The notes beneath the pieces are model-generated. The model saw only the letters and a program-made list of their open reading frames with translations. It searched no databases and was not told where the DNA came from. A DNA stretch of 64,000 bases from Doris montereyensis. Lineage: Eukaryota > Mollusca > Gastropoda > Nudibranchia > Dorididae. Shown here piece after piece: positions 23,701 through 35,700 of the stretch (its first letter is position 1; every line of letters starts with the position of its first letter). The position numbers and the translations under genes are program-made. The stretch lies in the NCBI GenBank assembly GCA_037039925.1, contig JAXRKP010000670.1, forward strand, positions 27,501 through 91,500, given 5' to 3'.

Positions 23701-26700
23701 ATAAGCTATTGATAATTTAATTTCTTCTCCTTTGGTTTACTATTTACCTCTAATAGCCGTGGGCGTATAAATTTCCAACTTTCTAGTAGCTTTTCATGTC
23801 TTTTATGCACTAGGAGGCCTACTCCTGCTCTAGCTCTATCTTTGACATCTACTCCTGAGAAGATTAAAATATGATTCGGTCCTACAATTTCCATTCCTTG
23901 TCCTTTTTTCTGTTTCTGTAATGGCCAAAATTTTTCCATTTCTTCAACTAATTCTAACTCTTTTCCATTTATTGCCTTAACATTCCATGTTCCAAACATC
24001 ACAGTCCGTATTCATTTCCAAGTTCATCTTCGAAAGATCAAGCCGGTTATATAATATTAACTTTTTCTCTGAATCTGTTAGGTTTTGGATAAGCAGGGAT
24101 CAGCCCACTGTACCCTAGGTAGATGGTGGGACTGCCACCTGGAGGCCCCCTACCAGGCCTTGTTATTTTCTGTCAGGGTTAACTCCCTTAGCCTTTAGTC
24201 ATTCAAGACCAGCCTGCGAGGCAGCAGGTTGTTATTTTCTGTCAGGGTTAACTCCCTTAGCCTTTGGTCAGTCAAGACTGGCCTGCAAGGCAACAGGTTG
24301 TTTTCTTTGAGGGTTAACTCCCTTAGCCTTTGGTCAGCCAAGACCTACCTGCAAGGCAGCAGGAGACTCTTGGAGGGAGGGCGGGATCATTTACTCCCGT
24401 ACAGGTGCCTACCTGTCCACTGCCCGGCTTCTCCTCAATAATTTTTTAAATTTTCATTCATCAAGTATGACTTTGGACAGTTTCGTTTCACAAAACTAAT
24501 GCTTCTTACAGGACCATGTTCATGAAAAGCTGCAGCATGCAAAGGAGTCCATAATGTGCCAGGATTTTGCAAATTTGGATCTGTTTGAAGTTTGAACAAA
24601 AGAAACACATACTATGTGAATACAATGTATTATCATGCATATGATACATGAACATAATAAACTAAAAACTCCAACACATGAATAACACCTTAACAATTAC
24701 AAAAGAACATTTCATGAAAGAAAAATATTTGGAAATTACTTTTAGTCCCATATCACTGAGTCAGAAGGAACGAATAATGACGTGAAACTATATTGCTAAA
24801 CTGAATGAAGGAGCATAGTTAGCTTGGTAGTGAGCTCTAGTGAAAGGGATGGGGGGGGGGGGGAGGCTTCTTATTCTTCTTTCCTCAGCATCTTATCTGA
24901 TTAATAAATTTAATTATCAGTATGAGTAAAAAATCAGAGCAAATCCTTTTCAATAATAATAAAATTTAGCTTTAAATTATCAACTGAACAACAAATTATC
25001 CAAAGTAACAAATACGAAAATATAGAAAAACAACTTACTAGCACCGGCCTCAAGCAGATGCTGGACACTTTCCTTTATACCCCAAAACGATGCTAGGGGA
25101 CGATAAATAGACATCAATTTAAAAGCTTGTGGATTATAAAGCCATTAGAGAATAACAGAGACACACATCAATACTTGAGACAGAAAAACTTATGCAAAAG
25201 TTAAATATTGCCAGCGTTTCTACTAACTTACTCGCTGCCAAACATTTTGATTTGCAGGGTTTTTATTGCAATTTGAAGGCAATGATTTTAAAAGAAGTTG
25301 ATGGGAATGCTATTGAGAAATTCAAACAAAGTAATACAGTTTTGTGTCATCAAATAGCTGATTGTGAAAAAACTACAATTAAAAAAAGTGACTTTCAAGA
25401 TAACAACAATAGTCGTCTAGATTTCGATGAAGAAGCTGGTATAATAAGCAAAAATAGCATCCATGAGGAAATTAAAAAGGTATGCAGTAAACTAGACGCA
25501 ACTGGTAAACAATCCACTGCTGGTTGGCCGACACTTGACCTAGGTAAGGAGTCAATCAGCAGTTACACCACAGGGGGACTAAAACAGGGCTCATGCAATA
25601 CATTGCAGGATGTTTTTGGTATAACAGTAATTAATGTAGTATTCAGAATAAAAGAAACACATATATATTCTTTCCATTGGTGTAATACCACCATAACAAT
25701 ACCATAAGCTTTGATTATCTACTTTTGGATTGTTCTTTCAATAAGGTACTAAATTTCTATCAGTTTTATATTTGCCATGTTTTATTTAATGTTTCTTATT
25801 TACATATATCTTCCTAAAAATCTAAATGCAATCTACAACTACAAGCAATCTTAAAGTGGACCATATTCCTGAATATCGTTAAATCAAAACCATTTATCAA
25901 AATAAAAGGTAGAGTTTAAAGACTTTTATCTAAGATTTGATTAAGTAGTTGTCAGAAATTATGTTTGTGAGACTTCACAGAATTTTTTTTTTATAATTCT
26001 TTAAACTATTTTGAATTTTTAAAATATTTTTTTTACTTTTAAAAACTGCCTCAATAGCAATTGAACACCGGAGCAATAAATAATTATTAAGTAAAAAGAA
26101 TTGCTCACCAGCATAAAGTTGTGACATTTTGGCTAGAGGTCCTGAACTTTCTATCTTCACATTATCTGTAAGAAAATCTTGCACTAGCTGAAGATAAAAA
26201 AATATTATATACATCATATGGACATTTTTCTGCCATACATTTTGTTAGGATGTATGGACTATGTATCCTGTATGGGTGTTATAATTGTTACCCTGTGTGT
26301 ATACTTTATTGTTTATTCTAATCACTCCAAGTGTAGCTCTTCTACCCATAAAATGTATGAATTGGATTGTTGTTACTGTAACTGTATCCTGTTCTTCTTC
26401 CGGTTTCTCCTACAAAATTGTAGATGTTTGTCCTTCGCTCAATAAAAATGATTTAGATCTCAATCCGTGTCCATTAGTTTCTAGGATGGCGACCCAGCCA
26501 TCCTTTACAGGTTATGGGCCCAGGAACATCACCTTCAATGGTGATGAGAGACGCTACGAGCTATGGGAAGCAAAGTTCCTTGCTCTTATGAGGATACGTG
26601 GTTTGTATGACGTCCTTAAAGACATCGACAATGATGCTGCTCAGACTGCTGAGATCGATCGTAGTAAAATCGAAGAAACGTATGCCGAGCTAGTTCAACT

Positions 26701-29700
26701 GCTCGATGACCGTTCCCTCTCTTTAATATTAAGGGACGCGAACGGTGACGGAAGACAGGCCTTACGAATCCTACGGTCACACTACCGGCCAAAAGGCACA
26801 GCAAGGATAATTACGCTGTACAATGAATTGACATCGCTTGTTAACCATCCTAACGAATCAATCACCGACAACATCATCAGAGCAGAGACGGCATCATCGG
26901 CTCTCAAGCAAGCTGGAGAAAATATAAGTGACTCACTTCTAATTGCTATGGTGTTGAAAGGACTGCCTAAGCAATATCAACCATTTATTACAGTGACCAA
27001 TCAACGAGAGAAATCAGTCGTTCGGGGAATGCAAAGAAAGTCTTCAAATCAAGAGGAGAACGTTCAACTTCAAAGTGACATTTCTGTCCTTAGCATAAAT
27101 TCTTCGACTTACAAACGCCCGTACCAGAAGTACGATGATTCACGCCGTCCACCACATGCTGCCTCATCAAAATGGTGTACGCATTGCAAATCAAATTCAC
27201 ACAACACCAAACAATGCAGGAATCTACAACAAAGATGGTGTGAAAATTGTAAATCAAAAACTCACGATACAGCATTTTGTCGGAAAAATAGACACAAAAC
27301 TTCTGCCAAAGCCTTAGCACATGAAAGCGAAAATGATCAAAGTAAAAGTGCATACTACCACTTTTCCGTCAATCATTACGACGACGACAAAAATCACCCC
27401 AATGTCTACGGTGCAAACGGTGGACCTACGAAAATCAGTGATACGAATCACCCCAACAACATAATACTTGTCGACAGTGGAGCCTCGTGCCACATAATCA
27501 ACGACAAAAGAAAAATTCGTCAATTTTCAATCATCATTTCTACCTGCAAACCACACAATCGAGTTAGCAGATGGCCGACGGATTAATAACCTTGCACAAG
27601 GCCAAGGAGATGCCAAAATTTCACTTCGTGACACCAATGGTGTGGATCATGATGTTATTTTAGAAGATTCTTTATTTGTGCCTACTTTCACTCAGAATAT
27701 ATTCTCTGTATCAGCTGCAATGGAGAAGGGAGCTGATTCATCTGTGATTCAATTCAATAAGAAAAGTGGATTATTATCATGTGGAAATTCACAATTCAGG
27801 ATAAATAAAAAGGGCAATCTTTATTATTTAGATCTATGTGCCCATACTACAAAATGTGCCACTACTAATCACCAATGTTCAACTCGCACACTCAATGAAT
27901 GGCACAAAACAATGTGACATTGCAACTTTGATGATATTCTGAAACTTGAACCAATGGTAAATGGCATGAAAATCTCACAGAAAACCAACATTAAGAATAT
28001 GAAGTGTGAGACCTGCATCCTGTCGAAGATGACCCAAAGCAGGAATAGAAACCCTGATGTTAGAGCAAAAGAAACATTTGAACTTGTTCACTGTGATCTA
28101 GCTGGACCGATCGATCCTGCTGAAATCAATGGATTTAGATACGTTATGATTTGTGTTGATGATTTTTCAAATTTAACCAATGTTTATTGTATGAAAAACA
28201 AATCCGACTCAGTCAAAGCCTTCAAAATGTATCTGGCAGACATTGCTCCATTTGGCAACGTAAAAAGACTAAGAAGCGATGGAGGTGGTGAATTTATGTC
28301 TGAAATGTTTGCAAGTTTGTTGATAGAAAACAAAATTAAACACGAAACAAGCTGTCCATACAGCCCCCATCAAAATGGGACTGCTGAACGTCACTGGCGT
28401 AAAATTTTTGAAATGGCCAGGTGTTTACTGCAACAATCAGGTTTACCGAAAAACCTTTGGTCTTATGCTGTTATGGCATCTGCCTATAATAGGAACAGGT
28501 GTTATAACAACAGGACAAAGAAAACACCATTTGAAATGGTTACTAAACAAAAACCAAACATTTCTAACATGCACCCATTTGGTACCACATGTTATGCCTA
28601 CATTCAAAATCCAAAGAAGTTAGACAACAGAAGCGAGAAAAGTGTATTTGTGGGATATGACAAGCGTAGCCCAGCTTACTTGATTTATATTCCAGAGAAA
28701 GGTGCAGTCAAAAAGGTCAGAGTTGTAGAATTTGGTTTCGAACCCCTGCTACTAATGACCAAGCAGATGAATATGATGATGATCAGAATGTTACTATCAT
28801 CAGACAACCACAAAATGACATTCGTCCTGCTGATAATGATGCAGATGACAAGAACAACACATTTGAACCCTCAACTGACCTGAACATGTCAGATGAAAAT
28901 TGGACAAATAATGATACATTTGACATACAACTCAAATGAAAGACCAAATAGAAAAAGGTCAAAACCTAAATATTTGGATGATTATTACATTGAAAATGAA
29001 GTTGATGATCATTTATTGAATGTACTTGTTCCACATTATTGTTTTGTTGTAAATGATATCCCTACAACCTATAGCCAAGCAATTTCTTGTCTCTCTGCAG
29101 GAAAATGGCAAGAGGCAATAAATAGAGAAATGCGTGCTCTGAGAGAGAATGACACCTTTGAGCTTACACCTTTACCTCCAGGCAGGAAAATAGTGGGGGA
29201 AGATGGGTTTACTCATTGAAAGAAAATCCTGATAAAGAAATTGAGTACAAAGCAAGATTTGTAGCGAAGGGTTACTCTCAAATCCCTGATATTGACTATC
29301 AGGAGACATTCTCTCCCACGGCACGCATGACCTCCATCAGAACTCTAATGCAATTAGCTGTTCAGAATAATATGACTGTTCATCAGATGGACGTGAAAGC
29401 TGCATTCCTAAATGCTCCCATTGACAGAGAAATTTTTATTGAACAACCCAAAGGTTTTGAAATAAAAGATGACACTCTCCAAAGGCTAGTCTTCAGGCTA
29501 AAGAAATCTTTGTATGGATTAAAGCAAAGTGGGAGAAACTGGAATCAGACTTTACATGTTCATCTAACTGAACAAGGATTTTCTCAGTCATTATCTGATC
29601 CATGTGTTTATGTGAAGCCAGATAACTCTGTCAAAGAATCTGATGAAAACCATTTGATACTCATTGTATGGGTGGATGACTTGCTTATTGCATCTCAAAA

Positions 29701-32700
29701 CAAAGAAGCAGTGGAAAATGTCAAAAGCAATCTAAAAACAAAGTTCCACATGAAGGATTTGGGAGAACTGTCCTATTTCCTTGGAATTGAATTTGATCAA
29801 AGGAAAGATGAAATTTCAATTACAATGTCTCAAAACCATTACATTGAAAAACTGCTTAAAAGATTTGAGATGGAAAACTGCAAAGCCAAATACACCCCTG
29901 GTGAATTAAACACCAATAAGCTGAATAATGAGCTATGTTCTGAGAAAGATGCAAGAAGGTACAGGGAAATCATTGGTGGATTGATTTATGTTATGACAGC
30001 CACCAGACCTGATCTCTCTTTCATAGTAACCAAATTGTCCCAGTTCATGAAAAACCCAGATACGTACCATATGGTTATGGCCAAACATGTTTTGAGGTAT
30101 CTCAAGGGTACAGCAAATCAAAAATTGACTTTTAGAAAACTAAATCAACCACTTGAGCTGATTGGTTTCTGTGATGCCGATTGGGCAAATTCAGAAGATC
30201 GGCACAGCATAACCGGATATGGGTTCAACTCGGACATGGTGGTCCATTGATTTCGTGGAAATCAAAAAAGCAACAAACTGTAGCACTATCTACGTGCGAA
30301 GCTGAATATATAGCTCTTACAGCTGCAACACAAGAGGGAAAATTTCTTTGCTCGTTACTTAAGAACATGACAGGGTAGGAAATAAGCAAATTTTCAGTCT
30401 ATTGTGACAATCAGGGTGCGACAGCATTAGCCAAAAATCCTGTCCACCATCAACGTTCCAAACATATTGATATTAAGTATCACTTTGTGCGGGATGAAGC
30501 TTTGTGCGGGATGAAGTTTCCAACGGTAAATTGAATTTGCTTTACATCCCCTCAGAGGACAACCTTGCAGATGTCTTTACAAAATCAGTTGCTAAGGCCA
30601 AAAATAGCAAATTTATTTCCATGATAATGGGCAATTAGATACCGGTATAGTAGTAGTAGTTCTTTTAATACCGGTATGATACTGCTCTTTAAATTTATTT
30701 TTATTCTGTTTTGGTTAAGAGATCTAATCAATGAATCTTTATAAAAGTTTCACAATTAATGTTGTGTACAATCAGTTCTTAGCAGTAATCGTTATTTGAA
30801 GTAAAATTCTAGTATTCGCTCTTTTTATTGAGAATACTGTCACTGTCATTGACTGTCGACAATGTTAAGTAAAATTTTAAAAATTGATAAATCAAGCCCA
30901 CAGGCTAAAATTAAGTGGGGGTGTTAGGAGGTATGGACTATGTATCCTGTATGGGTGTTATAATTGTTACCCTGTGTGTATACTTTATTGTTTATTCTAA
31001 TCACTCCAAGTGTAGCTCTTCAACCCATAAAATGTATGAATTGGATTGTTGTTATTGTAACTGTATCCTGTTCTTCTTCCGGTTTCTCCTACAAAATTGT
31101 AGATGTTTGTCCTTCGCTCAATAAAAATGATTTCGATCTCAATCCGTGTCCATCAGTTTCTAGGATGGCGACCCAGCCATCCTTTACACATTTGTAGATA
31201 AATAATGATCATTCTATCTGAATATGCAAAGAACAGAAAATCAACCTTTTGGTTTCAAACTCTCCAGTCCAGGTGCCCCCCCCCCCACCCCCCTGTAATG
31301 GAATGAGTCCTACAACAATAGCTGTAGTGTTGTGTGTTTTGCGCGGCATACCTGACTAAAGTGATTCATTTTAGTCAGGTATGTCGCGCAAAACACACAA
31401 CACTACAGCTATAGTTGTAGGACTCATTCCATTACACCCCCCCCCCCCCCCCCCCCAAGAGTTTAGACAGTTCCATTGTCGATAATTATCATTCAAAATT
31501 AGAGGCGGGAGGGGGGGGGGGGAGCTTTATATGATGAAAATGAAATATAATGTAATTCTTGTAGACAGAACTGAGTTGTAAGATCAGAATGAAATATTGA
31601 ACTTAAAATAAAAATGTTATGCATAAGGCTAAAAGTGAAAGTTTTTAAAAGTTCCTTCAAGGCCTTTACGGCCCACAGAGTCAGAGCGTATCCCAGTTTC
31701 AATAGCATGAAGTGAACAGAGGTGACTATAATGGCACAGGTCAGGCAAGTAGGGAATGATAGGATTGGCTCACTCTGATCAAATAGGTGGAGTCCTATAA
31801 TTACGCTTTCGATCTTTCAAGTGGGCAAGATTGAGCTTGATCTTATGTCATTACAAGAATAACACAGGCAGCAAAAGTAGCAGCAGTCTCAATATAACAA
31901 CAATTTTGATGAGAAAGAAAGCAACATATGTGCTAGTGAAAGTCGAGAAATAAATATGCATCTACTACATGTATAGTTTGGAACGTAGGATCCAATTGGT
32001 TTTTCTTCTTTACAACACCCATAACAGATAATATGCTACTACTCTTCTACTACTAATAACAATAGCAATACCAACAATACTAATACTACTAATCTACTAC
32101 AACTAATAATAGTAAGCTTAGTCAACAATACAACTACTAATAGCATCTAGCTCTAGATGAGAATTTACATGTAGGCCTATGAAGACATACGGTAGCTTTA
32201 GATTTAGATCTGAGCCCAGTGGAAAAAAGGGTGGGGTGTTTTATTTAATCTATTCTAGATCTACATTAGATCTAGAACATTTTCCCTGTAATCTATACTA
32301 TATAATATATGGGTTGTTTGGTCTGAGTTGCTATTTCCTTCATGTCCTCTGCCTTTGATATATCCTGTTCAGTTTCCGTAATCTGCAATCATTCATATCT
32401 TTCCTCCCAAAAAACTCAAACGTAAATCCTCAAATGCGAAGCAACCAGTTGCACACAATTAGACTTGTACGGTCGAGTTAAAAAGCTTGAGCAGAGCAAG
32501 GCCGGCCGACTTCGAAGTTGAACTAAAAAGCTTGAAGCAGTCAGGATCGGACTTTGAAGGTCGAGCTAAAAAAAACTCAAAGCAGCCAGGATCAGACTTC
32601 AAAGGTCGATCTTAACCAAGGCCTCCTATTGGCTTAATAAGATTAAAGCAGCGCAGGATCGAAGTTAAAGCCTCAACCAATCGGGAGAGGGGAGACATGG

Positions 32701-35700
32701 CGTATGGCGACGCCTCTCGTCCTCACATCATCGCTGTTACCAGCTCAGTGGATGTTGTGGGTGATGCATCAGTGCTTGCTTTCGCATTTGGCTTAGATCT
32801 AGATCAAGCTACAAACAAGGCCGATAAAATCCTAGTTCTACACGCACGCAAGTGAACACATTGCGGTCAAACCATTGAAAGTCAACTCTGTTTCTCCTTA
32901 TACAGTATCATCATGGTACTTAAATAGAGAGGGAGCTAAAATAGCAAATTGGTTCCATAAGCCATCAAAAAAGACTGATTATTATATTCATGAGTGTGTG
33001 TGAGTGTTTGTGTGGTGTGTGAATGCAGGGAATATTTATGAATCAAAGGTCAAACTCAGAAAGCAAAATGGGTCCACTTCTTAGACAAATTAAGGAAAGA
33101 GGTTGACAGAGGCCAAAGGTCAAGGTCGAGCCCGAGCTCAAGTTTTTAGAACTTTAAGTGTCAATCCTAGCGATCCCAGCTCTAGTGTTCACTGGGCAGG
33201 GCACCTCTGGAAGAAAAGCTCTACGGCCCTACGGAGAGTCAGCAAAAGATTTTATGCACTTTATGGAGACCATCCGCATCCTGTTTTGACCCCCTGGCAG
33301 AAGAAGATACCAATAAGGAACAAAGCGTCTAGCAGCTACCTTTGTTTTCTTTAGCTCATACAGCAACATGTGATGTAAGCAAAGTATCAAGTGACTTTTT
33401 TGTTTTCTTTTGTTGAAGCTATGACACGTGACACAAGCTAAATCTTTCCCATAGTATGGATGAAAGGGATGGCTAAAAGTGCGCTGGTGTCCATTTTTTC
33501 TTATATTCTCATCATACAAGCAACACACTTGGGCGTTTAATGAGCACGTTAATCACAATCTTTTATAATAATTTACCCATCCGTCAATTAAAAACGCCAG
33601 GTAACATCAAGCATTTTAAGAGAAAATCTTAGTTTTGAAACAGGCATTTAGAAGGGCAATTTACATCTATCAGAAAGAAATTTGTTTCGCTGAGACTGCG
33701 GGAATTTAGGAGAAACAGGTATTATGGCACCGGTGGAAGAAACACTTAACTCATGTATACCTTGCATGGCATCGTATTCAGGAGCAAAAACAAGAGAGCC
33801 ATTGAAGATGACTCCGCTCCCAAAACGTCCATGGGATGAAGTGTCAATCGACTTTGCCGGACCGTTCCCATCAGGAGAATATTTTCTCATTTTGGTGGAC
33901 GACTACAGTCGCTTCCCAGAAGTTGAAGTTATCACATCAACATCTTGCAAAGTGACGACAACCAAACTGGATGGTATTTTTGCAAGATTTGGCGTACCTA
34001 GCGTCCTAAAATCAGACAATGGCCCACCCTTTAATGCTACAGAATTTTCTACATTCGCTAAAAAACTTGGGTTCAAGCATCGGAAAATTACACATCTTTG
34101 GCCAGAAGCTAATGGGGAAGTTGAACGATTTGTTCGCACAATCAACAAATTCATCAGATCATGCGAGGCTGATAACAAGTCGTGGAAAAATGAACTGCAA
34201 ACCTTCTTGAGACATTATCGAGCTACGCCTCACAGCACAACAAAGATTTCTCCCCACGAAGCACTGACTGGGCGGAAAATGAAAACAAACCTCCCAGAGT
34301 TTGTAAGCAAGCCTACAGAAACAAATCCTAATCATCAAAACATTCGCAAAAATGACTCAAAGGGAAAACTTAAACAAAAAACATTATGCAGACATTAACA
34401 GGCAAACACGAGAACATCGCTTTCAACTCGGCGACAATGTTCTTGTCCGTCAAACAAAGAGAAACAAACTATCAACACCTTATGACCCAAAACCATACAC
34501 CATCATTGACATAAATGGCTCAATGATTACTGCTCAACGAGGACAACAAAACATTGTCCGAAACTCTTCATTCTTCAAGGCAATCAGTGTTGACATGCCG
34601 CTATTGTCAAATGAAGAGGAGGAAGAGGCGAAAGAATTTGACCATTACAAAGTGTCAAATACCCCAAGACTCAGTGACACCACTGGTTACTCTGACACTC
34701 AACTCGCCCCTCCTTCACCTTCACCTAAGATCACGCGTGCGTGTAATCAAATCGCCACAAGTGAACCAACGAACCAAGTCGAGGCGCAAAGCCCACCTAA
34801 GATGGATGAGCTCTCACGCTCTCCTCCCTGCACCCAGACAAAAACAAAACACACTGTAACTAGAAGTGGCCGCATGGTTAAAATGCCCAACAAATATACA
34901 GTTTAGGAGTTGAATATAAGGGCACTGTGCAGCGGTACACCACAAATTACATATATATACACTAGTCTCACAACACTAGTTTAGAATCTCTTAGAGATCA
35001 TACTTTTATGTGCCACTTTTTGTGGGCATAGAGTATGCTTTTCGTAGATTAAATATTAATTTCAGAATACTGCATCCCAATTTTTTAATATATACATCAT
35101 ACACAATTTCATTCTAAAGAAAGGAGGGATGTAGTGTAGCAAGAATGCTTGCGAATAGTATGCAAAGGGTTAACTGAGAGTGATCATTAAATAAAGAACT
35201 TCCGGGTCATCAGTGTAGACATCCGGGGCAACGGAACAACATGGCTTTGGCTTCCACTCAATATCTATGTTTAACATTGTATCCTATATAGTTAAACGTC
35301 ATAATCATCACCTAGTGATAGCCAAAATGAGATTATTAACTGAAGAAAACAAAGAGGAAAGGAAAGAGAAGAAAGCTACTAAACTAAAAACAGAAGAACT
35401 AAATAAACCAATAGTAAAACAGATGTACCAATCCAGGATAAAAAGATCTATCAGTGAAAGGCAGATGGATCTGAAGGAAAGCACAATAGAAGAAAAGTGG
35501 CAAATATATAAAGAAACACTCCTCAGTTGTACTGAAGAGGTCTGTGGTAGGAAACAAATTAAAGGAGATGGGAAAAGGACAGCATGGTGGAATGAAAATG
35601 TCAAGACTAAGATCAAAGAAAAGAAAGATAACTGGAAGAATACTTGCAAACAAAGAGACCAGAGGATAGGATAGGTTACGTGAGTAAAAGTTAGGAAAGC

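Larger units (their letters stand above)
26243..31188 (+). mobile_element. Full-length Ty1/copia LTR retrotransposon
   Basis: 4946 bp, bounded by two 267-bp LTRs (TGTTAGGA...CTTTACA) and a perfect 5-bp target duplication CATTT (26238-26242 and 31189-31193). The internal order is gag, protease, integrase, reverse transcriptase, RNase H, which is diagnostic of Ty1/copia. The LTRs differ at 5 of 267 positions by eye. The coding region is interrupted by about five frameshifts (near 27525, 28737, 28930, 29195 and 30220), a TGA at 27915, a TAG at 30376 and a 17-bp duplication at 30500, so it is not autonomous. It lies in intron 1 of the ankyrin gene, antisense to it. Confidence 0.97.
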
